DNA of 64,000 nucleotides, taken from NCBI GenBank assembly GCA_963844575.1, contig CAWJOU010000005.1:3348001-3412000 (forward strand), read 5' to 3'. Below, one piece after another: positions 36,672 to 45,397 of this stretch (positions are counted from its first letter, which is position 1; every line of letters starts with the position of its first letter). The notes under the pieces were generated by a model. It was not told where the DNA came from and ran no database searches. It saw only the letters and a program-made list of their open reading frames with translations. The DNA is from DASZUK01 sp963844575. Lineage in GTDB: Bacteria > Actinomycetota > Acidimicrobiia > Acidimicrobiales > RAAP-2. The position numbers and the translations under genes are program-made.

Positions 36672-38087
36672 TCATGCGGCCGTCCCGCCGATCGTCACAC
36701 CGGTGATCCGCAGCGTGGCCTGCCCGCAGCCGACCGGGACGCTCTGGCCGTCCTTGCCGCACGTGCCGGGCGTCATGGCGAAGTCGGTGGCGACCGCGTC
36801 GATCCGCCGCAGGACGTCCGGTCCGTTGCCGATCAGGTTGGCGTCCCGCAGCGGCTCGGTGATCCGGCCGCCCTCGATCAGGTACGCCTCGGTCGTGCCG
36901 AAGACGAAGTCGCCGGTCGTCGTGTTGACCTGGCCACCGCCGAGCTTGGCGACGTAGACGCCGCTGGGCGTCTGGGCGACGATCTCGTCGGGGTCCTCCT
37001 CGCCGGCCAGGAGGAACGTGTTCGTCATCCGGACCATCGGCAAGTGCTGGTAGCTCTGGCGCCGCCCGTTCCCCGACGACGCCCGCCCCTCCTGGCGGGC
37101 CCGCAGCCAGTCCCACAGGTAGTCGGTCAGGACGCCGTTCTCGATGAGGACGTTGCGGGCCGCCGCGTGACCCTCGTCGTCGACCGCGAAGTTCCCCCAC
37201 TCGCCGCCGACCGTGCCGTCGTCGACCAGCGTGACGAGCGGGCTGGCGACCAGCTGACCGACCTGGCCGACGTAGACCGACGCGTCCTTGACGATGTGGT
37301 CGGCCTCGAGGCCGTGGCCGCACGCCTCGTGGAAGAGGATGCCGCCGCTCCCCCCGGCCAGCACGACCGGTACCTCCCCCGACGGCGCCGGCCGGGCGTT
37401 GAGCTTGGACAGCGCCCGGGTCGCCGCCGTCCGGGCCACCTCGTCGACGTCGACGTCGTCGAAGATCTCGAACCCGACCGTGCGGGCGACGCTCTCATAG
37501 CCGGTCTGCATGCCGGTGTCGCCGGTGGCCACGCAGACGACGTTGAAGCGGGTCCGGACCTGGTCGTCCTCGGCCAGCCGGCCGTCGGACGACGCCACCA
37601 GGATGCGCCGGCGCGAGTCGCCGTAGCCGGCCTGGACCTGGGAGACCGCGGCACCGGCCGACCGGGCCGCGTCGTCGGCCCGGGTGAGGAGGGCCAGCTT
37701 CTCGACCTTGGCCACGGTCTGCGGGAGGACCACCGCCCGGGCCGCGGCCGGCCGACGGTCCGGCAGGGCCACCGTCCGCACGCGGCCGCCACCCTCCCGG
37801 GCGACCGCCGACGCGGCGTCCGCCGCGGCCAGCAGGCCGGCCTCGCTGAGATCGGCCGTGTGGGCGAAGCCGGTCGTCTCCCCGACGACCACCCGGATCC
37901 CGGCCCCCCGCTCGCGACCCGACGAGAGCTCCTCGACCCGGCCGTCGTCGAGCACCGCCCCGGACGTCTGGCGGTCCTCGGCGAAGACCTCCGCCATCTC
38001 GCCGCCCCGGGCCAGCGCGGCCCCGAGGACGCGTTCGAGGACGGGGGGCTCGATGAGCGGGCGGTCGATATCGGAGCCGACGGGCAC
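36672..38087 (-). CDS. tldD: TldD-family zinc metalloprotease
   Basis: 471 aa, catalytic subunit of TldD/TldE. The zinc motif HEACGHGLEAD supplies two His and the Glu; the Cys ligand region TPGTCGKDGQSVPVGCG lies near the C-terminus, with GGQVNTTTGDFVFGTTEAYLIEGG before it. ORF translation extends to 38246, but the extra N-terminus is low-complexity and runs over the thioesterase gene. GTG 38087 gives the usual TldD length and follows TACGAT by 7 bases, a leaderless promoter shared with the opposite strand. It forms an operon with tldE. Confidence 0.92.
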   Translation of the reverse strand: MPVGSDIDRPLIEPPVLERVLGAALARGGEMAEVFAEDRQTSGAVLDDGRVEELSSGRERGAGIRVVVGETTGFAHTADLSEAGLLAAADAASAVAREGGGRVRTVALPDRRPAAARAVVLPQTVAKVEKLALLTRADDAARSAGAAVSQVQAGYGDSRRRILVASSDGRLAEDDQVRTRFNVVCVATGDTGMQTGYESVARTVGFEIFDDVDVDEVARTAATRALSKLNARPAPSGEVPVVLAGGSGGILFHEACGHGLEADHIVKDASVYVGQVGQLVASPLVTLVDDGTVGGEWGNFAVDDEGHAAARNVLIENGVLTDYLWDWLRARQEGRASSGNGRRQSYQHLPMVRMTNTFLLAGEEDPDEIVAQTPSGVYVAKLGGGQVNTTTGDFVFGTTEAYLIEGGRITEPLRDANLIGNGPDVLRRIDAVATDFAMTPGTCGKDGQSVPVGCGQATLRITGVTIGGTAA

Positions 38088-38106
38088 GAGCGGTATCGTA
38101 ATCGGC
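38088..38106. promoter_or_regulatory. symmetric bidirectional leaderless promoter
   Basis: TATCGTA (38094-38100) contains TATCGT on plus (38094-38099) and TACGAT on minus (38100-38095). Each hexamer is followed by exactly 7 nt and then a GTG: 38107 on plus (thioesterase), 38087 on minus (tldD). The two start codons are 19 bp apart, so both transcripts would be leaderless from almost the same DNA. Confidence 0.7.
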
Positions 38107-38550
38107 GTGCCCAGCGGTTCCTCCGAGGCGGCAACGCCACCCGACCCGGGGCTGGCGTCCGGACTGTGCGCCAGGGTGCTGCTGACCGTCACCGACGCGG
38201 ACACCGCACAGGCGCTGCGCTCCGGGGACGTGCCCGTCCTCGGCACGCCGCGGCTCGTCGCCCTCTGCGAAGAGGCGAGCTGCCGCGCGCTCGACGGTCA
38301 CCTCGGGCCGGGTCGGACGAGCGTGGCCTCCCGCATCCAGTTCGACCACCTCGCGCCGGTGGCCGTCGGGGCCACCGTCGTCGCCGAGGCGACGCTCGAA
38401 CGGGTCGAGGGGCGCCGGTTGGGCTTCACCATCTCGGTCAGCCGGCGGACGAACGACGAGTCGGCGCTGGTCGGCGCTGGTCGGCTGCTCCGGGTCCTCG
38501 TCGACCGGGAGAAGTTCCTGGCCAAGGCCACCGGCCCCGGCTCCGGCTGA
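38107..38550 (+). CDS. hotdog-fold thioesterase, FlK-like
   Basis: 147 aa single hotdog domain. The pattern VLLTVTDADTAQALRSGDVPVLGTPRLVALCEEASCRAL, then TSVASRIQFDHLAPVAVGATVVAEATL matches fluoroacetyl-CoA thioesterase FlK-like proteins, where the Thr/Glu/His triad hydrolyses acyl-CoA. Here the Glu is in LCEEASC and the His in FDHLAPV. The real substrate is probably a cellular acyl-CoA, not fluoroacetate. GTG 38107 is set by the -10 TATCGT 7 bases upstream. Confidence 0.8.
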   Translation: MPSGSSEAATPPDPGLASGLCARVLLTVTDADTAQALRSGDVPVLGTPRLVALCEEASCRALDGHLGPGRTSVASRIQFDHLAPVAVGATVVAEATLERVEGRRLGFTISVSRRTNDESALVGAGRLLRVLVDREKFLAKATGPGSG

Positions 38551-38599
38551 CCCGCTCCATCGGCCCGGTGGGCAACCCGCTCGGCGGTGGCAGACGAGG

Positions 38600-38605
38600 T
38601 AGCGT
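38600..38605 (+). promoter_or_regulatory. -10 upstream of dxs
   Basis: TAGCGT in the recurring GGTAGCGT octamer, 52 nt before ATG 38658. This implies a leader of roughly 45 nt, with no ribosome-binding site seen. Confidence 0.4.
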
Positions 38606-38657
38606 GGCGAGCACGGCCGTTTTGCATGGTCCGACTTTGCCTGGCCGCACCTTCACC

Positions 38658-40640
38658 ATGATCCTCCCCCGCATCGAGACGCCGGCCGACGTCCGGGCCC
38701 TCAACCCCGACGAGCTGGCCGAGCTGGCCGCCGAGATCCGCACGTTCATCGTCGAGGCCGTCACGACGACCGGCGGCCACCTCGGGTCCAACCTCGGCGT
38801 CGTCGAGCTGACCCTCGCCCTCCACCGGGTCTTCGAGTCCCCCCGTGACGCCATCCTGTGGGACACCGGCCACCAGGCGTACGTGCACAAGCTGCTGACC
38901 GGCCGCCGCTACGGGTTCCGCGAGCTCCGTCAGGCCGGTGGGCTGTCGGGCTATCCGAACCGAGCCGAGTCCGAGCACGACTGGATCGAGAACAGCCACG
39001 CGTCGACCGTCCTCTCGTACGCCCACGGCCTGGCCAGCGCGTTCGAGCTGCAGGGTGCGGCGGTCGGCCACGGCGGTGACCGCCGGGTCGTCGCCGTCAT
39101 CGGCGACGGCGCCCTCACCGGCGGCATGGCGTACGAGGCCCTCAACAATCTCGGGCACTCCGGTCGTCGGGTCGTCGTCATCCTGAACGACAACGGCCGG
39201 TCCTACGCCCCGACCGTCTCCCACCTCAGCCGGAGCATGACCAGCCTCCGACTGAACCCGACCTACGTCCAGACCCGCGAGCGGCTGCGGTCCGTCCTCG
39301 GCGAGATCCCCGGCGTCGGTCGGCTGGCCTACTCCGGGATGCGCGGCCTCACCAGCGGTGTCCGCGAGGCCGTCCTGCCGCATACCTTCTTCGAAGCGCT
39401 CGGCGTCCGCTACGCCGGACCGATCGACGGCCACGACTTCGAGCAGCTCGAACAGGCGCTGACCCGCGCCGCCGAGTGGGACGGCCCCATCGTCGTCCAC
39501 GTCCTCACCCAGAAGGGCCGCGGCTACGCCCCGGCCGAGGAGGACGAGGTCCAACGGCTCCACGACGTCAAAGCCGTCCGGCGGCCGGCCCCCGACGGCC
39601 TGGCCCCGACCAGTGACGAGGAAGACGGCCGCCAGCCGGCGACCATCCGCCCGACGACGTACACCGACGCGTTCACCCACGCCCTCCTCCGGTTGGCCGA
39701 GGACCGGCCCGAGATCGTCGCCCTCACGGCGGCCATGCCCGGCCCGACCGGACTGCTGCCGTTCCAGGCCCGGTTCCCGGATCGCTTCTTCGACGTCGGC
39801 ATCGCCGAGCAGCACGAGGTCACCGCGGCCGCCGGCATGGCGATGGGCGGCCTCCGGCCGGTCGTCGCCGTCTACTCGACCTTCTTCACCCGGGCCTTCG
39901 ACCAAGCCAACCTGGACGTCGGCCTCCACCACTTGCCCGTCGTCTACGCCCTCGACCGGGCCGGCATCACCGGCGACAACGGACCGAGCCACCACGGCGT
40001 GCTCGACCTCGCTCTCACCCTCTCGATCCCCGGGATGACCGTCTTCGCCCCGTCCTCGGCCGAGGATCTCGAAGCGATGCTCGCCACCGCGATCGACCTG
40101 CCCGGCCCCTCGGCCATCCGGTTCCCGACGACCCCGCCACCGGCTCCGGACGGCACCGCCGGCGACGTCGGAACGGTTGGGGGGCTCGACGCCCGCCAGA
40201 TCCGGGCCGGCGACGGCTCGGTCTGCCTGCTCGGCGTCGGCAAGCTCGTCGCCGCCTGCCGGTCGGCCGCCGACGAGCTCGAACGGATCGGGACGGCCGC
40301 CGCCGTCTGGGACGTCCGCGTCGTCAGTCCCCCGGACCCGGCGATGCTGGCCGATGCCCTCGACCACCGGCTCGTCGTGACGGCCGAGGACGGGATCCGG
40401 GTCGGCGGCGCCGGGACGTTCCTGGCCGATGCCCTCCGCAAAGCCGCGGCGGCCCGCGGCACCACGCCCCCGCTCGTCGTGACCCTCGGCCTGCCCCGGG
40501 CCTACATCCCGCAGGGCCGGCCCGACGACATCCTCGCCGGGCTCGGCCTCGACGGTGTCGGCGTGGCGGCCAGCGTCCGCGAGGCGATGAGCCTCGACGG
40601 CGTCCGCCCGGACGCCCACCGGGCCCCGGCCGCCGACTGA
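38658..40640 (+). CDS. dxs: 1-deoxy-D-xylulose-5-phosphate synthase
   Basis: DXS, 660 aa, first enzyme of the MEP isoprenoid pathway, condensing pyruvate and glyceraldehyde 3-phosphate with ThDP. Conserved TGGHLGSNLGVVELTLALH, ILWDTGHQAYVHKLLTGR, the ThDP motif GDGALTGGMAYEALNN, and the transketolase-like half FDVGIAEQHEVTAAAGMA and YALDRAGITGDNGPSHHG are present. It is slightly longer than most DXS proteins owing to a loop at about residues 300-330. The ATG at 38658 begins MILPRIETPADVRAL, matching other DXS N-termini. It converges with the nucleotidyltransferase gene 3 bp later. Confidence 0.97.
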   Translation: MILPRIETPADVRALNPDELAELAAEIRTFIVEAVTTTGGHLGSNLGVVELTLALHRVFESPRDAILWDTGHQAYVHKLLTGRRYGFRELRQAGGLSGYPNRAESEHDWIENSHASTVLSYAHGLASAFELQGAAVGHGGDRRVVAVIGDGALTGGMAYEALNNLGHSGRRVVVILNDNGRSYAPTVSHLSRSMTSLRLNPTYVQTRERLRSVLGEIPGVGRLAYSGMRGLTSGVREAVLPHTFFEALGVRYAGPIDGHDFEQLEQALTRAAEWDGPIVVHVLTQKGRGYAPAEEDEVQRLHDVKAVRRPAPDGLAPTSDEEDGRQPATIRPTTYTDAFTHALLRLAEDRPEIVALTAAMPGPTGLLPFQARFPDRFFDVGIAEQHEVTAAAGMAMGGLRPVVAVYSTFFTRAFDQANLDVGLHHLPVVYALDRAGITGDNGPSHHGVLDLALTLSIPGMTVFAPSSAEDLEAMLATAIDLPGPSAIRFPTTPPPAPDGTAGDVGTVGGLDARQIRAGDGSVCLLGVGKLVAACRSAADELERIGTAAAVWDVRVVSPPDPAMLADALDHRLVVTAEDGIRVGGAGTFLADALRKAAAARGTTPPLVVTLGLPRAYIPQGRPDDILAGLGLDGVGVAASVREAMSLDGVRPDAHRAPAAD

Positions 40641-40643
40641 CCG

Positions 40644-41387
40644 CTACTGCTTGTTCGCCCCGTACGAACGGACGAAGTCGTTGACCGTGTAGTACGCGTC
40701 GATCGACTCGCCGGCGTCGCCCCAGAACCCCTCGAGGACGTCGTAGGCCATCCGGCCCTCGTCGACGTAGTGGTTGTTGACGTCGGTGATCTCGAGCTCG
40801 CCCCGACCGGACGGCTCCAGCGTCTTGATGACGTCGAAGACCGCCGCGTCGTAGCAGTAGATGCCGGTGACGCCGTAGTTGGACGCCGGCTGCTCCGGCT
40901 TCTCGACGATGCGGACGACTTTGCCCGAGCCGTCGAGCTCGGGCACGCCGAGATGGCGGAGGTGCTCCGGCTCGGTGACCGCGGTCAGGAGAATGCGAGC
41001 CCCGTTCGGGTCGGCTCGGAACGCGTCGACCATCGGCTGGATCGATCGCTCGACGACGTTGTCGGCCAGCATGACGAGCGCCGGCTCGCCGTCCGCGAAC
41101 CGCTCGGCCAGGCCGAGGGCCTCGGCGATGCCACCCGGGCGCTCCTGGTAGCCGTACGAGAGCCGGTCGATGCCGAACTCGTGGCCGTTGCCGAGCAGCC
41201 GGAGGAACTCCCCGGCGTGCGTGCCGCCGGTGACGAGCATGATCTCGGTGATGCCGGCGTTGACGAGCGCTTCGATCGACCACTGCACCATCGGCCGGTC
41301 GTAGATCGGCAGCAGGTGCTTGTTGGTGATCCGGGTCAACGGGGAGAGCCGAGAGCCGGTGCCCCCGGCGAGCAGGATGCCTTTCAC
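40644..41387 (-). CDS. glucose-1-phosphate thymidylyltransferase-like nucleotidyltransferase
   Basis: RmlA-like sugar-1-phosphate nucleotidyltransferase, 247 aa, shorter than the 290 aa of classical RmlA. N-terminal GILLAGGTGSRLSPLTRITNKHLLPIYDRPM, then GGIAEALGLAERF, EKPEQPASNYGVTGIYCYD and LEITDVNNHYVDEGR are the catalytic and allosteric signatures. It would make dTDP-glucose (or UDP-glucose) for cell-surface sugars. GTG 41387 is selected because TAGGGT lies 8 bases before it; the alternative upstream start adds a Gly/Ala-rich segment. It converges with dxs. Confidence 0.88.
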   Translation of the reverse strand: MKGILLAGGTGSRLSPLTRITNKHLLPIYDRPMVQWSIEALVNAGITEIMLVTGGTHAGEFLRLLGNGHEFGIDRLSYGYQERPGGIAEALGLAERFADGEPALVMLADNVVERSIQPMVDAFRADPNGARILLTAVTEPEHLRHLGVPELDGSGKVVRIVEKPEQPASNYGVTGIYCYDAAVFDVIKTLEPSGRGELEITDVNNHYVDEGRMAYDVLEGFWGDAGESIDAYYTVNDFVRSYGANKQ

Positions 41388-41401
41388 GGGGGGACACCCT
41401 A
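41388..41401 (-). promoter_or_regulatory. leaderless -10 for the nucleotidyltransferase
   Basis: TAGGGT (41401-41396 on minus), 8-nt gap, GTG 41387. Confidence 0.55.
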
Positions 41402-41425
41402 CGGCACCGGCGGCGCCGGGCCCGA

Positions 41426-42535
41426 TCAATCGAACGTGAGCACCCCGCGGGCGACCCGGCCGGCCTCCATCTCCTCGACGATCTCGCCGAACGCCTCCAG
41501 CGGTCGGGTCAGGCTGACCAGCTCGTCGAGCAGCAGTCGACCGGACTGGTACAGGTCGATCATGAGCGGGATGTCATGGTGCGGCCGGGCCGATCCGTAC
41601 CGGTTGCCCATCAGGCCCCGGTCGACGTACGCCAGCGCGTTGACGTCGACGGCCACCTCGGTGCCTTGCGGCGGGATGCCGATGGCCACCGCGTTGCCGC
41701 CCCAGTCGAGGCAGTCGAGCGCGCTGCGCAGGACCCCCGGGTGGCCGACGCAGTCGAACGCCCACGTGACGCCGCCCTGCGGGCTGAGCGACCCCGACGC
41801 CCGCTCCCGGTCCGGCGGGACGAGCGCCCGGACGGCGGCCGCGGCGTCGCCGGACGACGCGTCGACGAAGTCGGTGGCGCCGAACTGTCGACCCAACGCC
41901 TCCTTGGCGGCGACCGTGTCGACGGCGACGATCCGGGTGGCCCCGGCGATCCGGAGACCCTGGATGACGTTGAGGCCGACACCGCCGACGCCGAAGACGG
42001 CGGCCGTCTCCCCTGGCCGGACCCGGGCTCGGTTCAGCACGGCGCCGACGCCGGTGAGGACGCCGCAGGCGATGAGGCAGGCCGACGTCAGCGGCACATC
42101 CTTCGGGATCTTGACCGCCTGGACCTCCTGGACGACGGTCGACTCGGCGAAGACCGACGCGGCCGCGAAGTTGTACGCCGGCTGCCCCTTGAACGTGAAC
42201 GGGGTGTCGATGTTCCCGAGCGACCGGCGGCACTGGGTCGGGTGCCCGGCGCTGCACGCCCGGCAGGCGCCGCAGTTGGCCAGCGTGGCGACGACGACAT
42301 GGTCGCCGACCTTGACCGAACGGACCTCGGCGCCGACCGCCTCGACGACGCCGGCCCCCTCGTGGCCGAGGACGACCGGCGGCGGGAACGGGATCGTCCG
42401 GTTGATGACCGACAGGTCGGAGTGGCAGACCCCGGCGGCCCCGATCCCCACCCGGACCTCCTTGGGCCCGGGGTCGCGGACCGAGAGCTCCTCGGTGATC
42501 TCCACGCCGTCGGTGGTGTAGACGATCCCTCGCAT
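41426..42535 (-). CDS. zinc-dependent alcohol dehydrogenase (MDR family)
   Basis: Medium-chain dehydrogenase/reductase, 369 aa, NAD(P)-linked. Catalytic zinc ligands are in GVCHSDLSVI (Cys) and LGHEGAGVVEAVG (His-Glu). The structural zinc lobe NCGACRACSAGHPTQC has four Cys. The Rossmann motif is VFGVGGVGLNVI. The pattern resembles actinobacterial alcohol/formaldehyde dehydrogenases, but the substrate is not clear. GAGGAG lies 11 bases upstream of ATG 42535. It follows the acyl-CoA ligase stop by 2 bp, so alcohol oxidation and CoA activation of a common substrate class are likely coupled. Confidence 0.9.
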   Translation of the reverse strand: MRGIVYTTDGVEITEELSVRDPGPKEVRVGIGAAGVCHSDLSVINRTIPFPPPVVLGHEGAGVVEAVGAEVRSVKVGDHVVVATLANCGACRACSAGHPTQCRRSLGNIDTPFTFKGQPAYNFAAASVFAESTVVQEVQAVKIPKDVPLTSACLIACGVLTGVGAVLNRARVRPGETAAVFGVGGVGLNVIQGLRIAGATRIVAVDTVAAKEALGRQFGATDFVDASSGDAAAAVRALVPPDRERASGSLSPQGGVTWAFDCVGHPGVLRSALDCLDWGGNAVAIGIPPQGTEVAVDVNALAYVDRGLMGNRYGSARPHHDIPLMIDLYQSGRLLLDELVSLTRPLEAFGEIVEEMEAGRVARGVLTFD

Positions 42536-42537
42536 GG

Positions 42538-44322
42538 TCACTTGCTCCTCTCGTACGTCGTCGACCGGTCGACCCCGTCGACGAACCGCTTCCTGAGGTC
42601 CCCCTTCAGGACCTTGCCGATCGCATTGACCGGCAACGCGTCGATGACGACCGCGTACCGGGGAACCTTGTAGTTGGCCATCGCCTGTCGCGCCCAGGCC
42701 AGCACCCCGTCGGCAAAACCGGCCGGGTCGTCCCCGTCGTAGGCGAGGTAGACGCAGCCGACCTCGCTCATCCGCTCGTCGGCGACGCCGACGACGGCCA
42801 GTGGCCCGACGCCCGGGCAGCCGCGGAGGATCGCCTCGATCTCGGCCGGGTAGGCGTTGAACCCACCGACGACGTACATGTCCTTCAACCGGTCGGTGAT
42901 CGCCACATTTCCGGCGCCGTCCATGACGCCGATGTCGCCGGTGTGCAGCCAGCCGTCCGCGTCCACCGTCTGCGCGGTCGCCGCCGGATCCTGCCAGTAG
43001 CCGCGCATCACCGAGTAGCCGCGGACGACGATCTCGCCGGCCTCGCCCGTCGGCCGCGCCTTGCCGTCGCCGTCGACCACCCGGACCTCGGTGTTCGGGA
43101 TGGCCCGGCCCGACGTCCGGGCGATCACCTCCGGCGGATCGGACCGCCGGCACATCGTCACCGTGCCGCACGACTCCGTGAGGCCGTACGCGGTCAGGAC
43201 CGTGTCGAAACCGAGCTCGTCCCGCATGGCGACGACGAGCTCCACCGGGATGATGTCGGCCCCGGTCGTCGCCAGGCGCAGCGACGACAGGTCGTGCGCC
43301 GCCCGGTCGGGATGGGCCAGGAGGCTCCGGAACAGCGTCGGTGGGCCGGGCAGGACGGTGATCTTCTCCGCGGCGATCCGCTCGAGCACCCGGTCGACGT
43401 CGAAGACCGGCTCCGGGACGATCGTCGCCCCGTACATCAGGCTGGCCAGCATGCCGGCCTTGTAGCCGAACGTGTGGAACAGCGGGTTGACGAGCAGGTA
43501 CCGGTCGCCCGCCCGGAGCCCGGCCAGCGCGGCCCACGTCCCGTACTCCCGGACCGTCGTCGAGTGGATCGACATGACGCCCTTCGGGTGGCCCGTCGTC
43601 CCCGACGTGAACAGCAGGTCCGAGAGGTCGTCGGGCTGCACCGACGCCGCCCGCGCCGCCGCCGCCTCGGCCGTCACCGACGCCGCCCGCTCGACGAAGC
43701 CGACCCACCACGTCACCGGGACCTCCCGGCCGTCGCTCGCGACCACACCGGCACCGGCGGCGGCGGCGGGCGCCCCCTCGCGCTGGACGACGACGATCTC
43801 GGCCAGCTCCCCGACGTCCTCGCCGGCCAGCATCGCCGGGTAGTCGACGCCGAGGAACCCCTGGACCGTCAGTAGGACCCGGGCCCCCGACGCTCGCAGG
43901 ATCTGCGCCGCCTCACCGCCCTTGAAGCGGGTGTTCACCGTGACGACGACCGCACCGGCCCCGGCCGCGCCGAGCGCGCTGACCACCCATTGGGCGCAGT
44001 TCGGGGCCCAGATGGCGACCCGGTCCCCCTTCGCCACCCCCGACGCCATGAGCGCCCGGGACAGCTCGCCGGCCGCGTCGGCCAGCTCGGCGTACGTCAA
44101 CCGAACCGGCCCGTCCGCCACCGCCTCGGCGTCCGGACGCCGCTGGGCGACGTCGGCCAGGAGGGCGGGGACCGTTCCCCACCGCAGGTCGGCTCGGGGG
44201 TCCTCGGCCTCGTGGGCCCAGGCGATCCAGTCGTCCCAGTCCACCGGCCCGGCTCCGGCTACCGCCCCGGGCCCGGCGGCGGCCGCGGCCCCGGCGGCGG
44301 CCGCAACGTCGGCGCTGGTCAC
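42538..44322 (-). CDS. AMP-binding acyl-CoA ligase, FadD3-like
   Basis: ANL-superfamily ligase, 594 aa. P-loop LLFTSGTTGHPKGVMSIHS, A5 LTAYGLTESCGTVTMC, A7 GWLHTGDIG, A8 DRLKDMYVVGGFNAYPAEIE and A10 lysine PVNAIGKVLKGDLRKRF are intact. The A5 and A8 stretches resemble FadD3-type ligases, which in mycobacteria activate a steroid-ring degradation product. That specificity is only a family-level hint. An Ala/Gly-rich 30-residue N-terminus precedes the domain. The start is GTG 44322 with GGAGGAGG upstream. It heads the operon with the alcohol dehydrogenase. Confidence 0.85.
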   Translation of the reverse strand: MTSADVAAAAGAAAAAGPGAVAGAGPVDWDDWIAWAHEAEDPRADLRWGTVPALLADVAQRRPDAEAVADGPVRLTYAELADAAGELSRALMASGVAKGDRVAIWAPNCAQWVVSALGAAGAGAVVVTVNTRFKGGEAAQILRASGARVLLTVQGFLGVDYPAMLAGEDVGELAEIVVVQREGAPAAAAGAGVVASDGREVPVTWWVGFVERAASVTAEAAAARAASVQPDDLSDLLFTSGTTGHPKGVMSIHSTTVREYGTWAALAGLRAGDRYLLVNPLFHTFGYKAGMLASLMYGATIVPEPVFDVDRVLERIAAEKITVLPGPPTLFRSLLAHPDRAAHDLSSLRLATTGADIIPVELVVAMRDELGFDTVLTAYGLTESCGTVTMCRRSDPPEVIARTSGRAIPNTEVRVVDGDGKARPTGEAGEIVVRGYSVMRGYWQDPAATAQTVDADGWLHTGDIGVMDGAGNVAITDRLKDMYVVGGFNAYPAEIEAILRGCPGVGPLAVVGVADERMSEVGCVYLAYDGDDPAGFADGVLAWARQAMANYKVPRYAVVIDALPVNAIGKVLKGDLRKRFVDGVDRSTTYERSK

Positions 44323-44549
44323 CCGGCCTCCTCCGGCTCGGCTTTCGGACGATCTCGCTGGTTCATGGCACCGGTAGGTTACTGCCCCGCCCCGGTACCT
44401 GATGCTCCGTCAGCTGGATGGCCCGCCGATCGCCGTCACGGCCGTGAGCTGGAATAATCGGCCTGGATCGGCGTTGTCCGTACCGATAGGTGAACGACGA
44501 GGCAATGGCTGGTCCAGCGGTACTGACCGCCCAGCGAAGGGAGGGCATC

Positions 44550-45008
44550 ATGGCGACCCCCGAGACGACTCCGGAGGTCCAGCTCAGCGACGAGGAGTGG
44601 CGCGAGCGGCTGACGGCCGACCGGTACCAGGTGCTCCGGCATGGGGCCACCGAGCCGGCGTGGTCCGGCGAGCTGCTCCACGTCGACGGCGACGGCGTCT
44701 TCCACTGCGCCGGGTGTGGCGCCGCGCTGTTCTCGACCGATGCCAAGTTCGACTCCGGCTCCGGATGGCCGAGCTTCGACCGTGCCGTCGCCGACGGCAC
44801 GGTCGTCGAGAAGGCCGACCACAGCCACTTCATGGTCCGGACCGAGATCAACTGCGCTCGCTGCGGCGGCCACCTCGGCCACGTCTTCGACGACGGACCG
44901 ACCGACACCGGCGTCCGCTACTGCGTCAACTCCCTGGCCCTCGATTTCGGGCCGGCGGATGGCGACGACGGTTCGGGCGAGCCCGTCGGGGACGGCGCCG
45001 AAAGCTGA
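44550..45008 (+). CDS. msrB: peptide methionine-(R)-S-oxide reductase
   Basis: MsrB, 152 aa, reduces methionine-R-sulfoxide in damaged proteins. Two zinc CxxC pairs (Cys53/56 in FHCAGCGAALF, Cys102/105 in NCARCGGHLGH), SGSGWPSF, and the catalytic Cys125 in VRYCVNSLAL are present. The acidic C-terminal tail after LDFGPADGDDG is unusual but short. ATG 44550 is favoured over ATG 44490 because AAGGGAGGG lies five bases before it and the extra residues are not conserved-looking. It ends in a 15-bp tandem repeat followed by a strong bidirectional terminator. Confidence 0.94.
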   Translation: MATPETTPEVQLSDEEWRERLTADRYQVLRHGATEPAWSGELLHVDGDGVFHCAGCGAALFSTDAKFDSGSGWPSFDRAVADGTVVEKADHSHFMVRTEINCARCGGHLGHVFDDGPTDTGVRYCVNSLALDFGPADGDDGSGEPVGDGAES

Positions 45009-45048
45009 CTGGGGGCGGCCTGACCGTAGGCGGGCTGACTGGGGCCTG
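45004..45048. repeat. 15-bp tandem repeat over the msrB stop
   Basis: GCTGACTGGGGGCGG, CCTGACCGTAGGCGG, GCTGACTGGGGCCTG in tandem. The first unit contains the msrB TGA (45006-45008), and each later unit repeats the TGA. Confidence 0.75.
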
Positions 45049-45078
45049 ATCGACCCGGGGTGGCCCCGGGTCGATCAG
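45046..45078. terminator. bidirectional 15-bp-stem terminator
   Basis: CTGATCGACCCGGGG (45046-45060), loop TGG, CCCCGGGTCGATCAG (45064-45078): a perfect stem between convergent msrB and the minus-strand gene whose stop lies in the right arm. Confidence 0.85.
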
Positions 45079-45391
45079 CCGACCAGCCGACCCTCGACCA
45101 GGTCGAAGACGACCGCCATGCGGGCCGCCTCGACCGGCCGGTCGAGGCAGGCCAATACGACCTCGGCCATGGCCAGGGCGCCGCAGATCTCGAAGACCTC
45201 CTCCTTGGCGTACCGCACGGCTGGGTGCAGGTGCGCCGCTTCCGTCGCACCGCCGCCCACGCCGCCCAACCCGTCACCGCCGCCAGTCCCGCCCCCGCGG
45301 CCACCGGGATCGCCGGTGACGCCGCTCCCGGCAGGTGGCTCGGCGATGCCAACACCCACAGCGCCATCCCGAACGACGTCGTCGGCCACAT
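45075..45391 (-). pseudogene. small membrane protein downstream of ssb, apparent frameshift
   Basis: Two frames must be joined. From ATG 45391 one frame reads a two-helix membrane segment: FGMALWVLASPSHL, then IPVAAGAGLAAVTGWAAWAAVRRKRR, with strongly GC-ending codons. After about 45240 coding character moves to the other frame, reading VRYAKEEVFEICGALAMAEVVLACLDRPVEAARMAV and ending at 45075. The alternative start GTG 45401 (overlapping the ssb stop) gives only Gly/Asp-rich sequence before the switch, with poor codon bias. A one-base deletion near 45210-45250 explains both. It is either a decayed gene or a sequence error; the family is not recognised. Confidence 0.55.
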
Positions 45392-45397
45392 CGCCGA

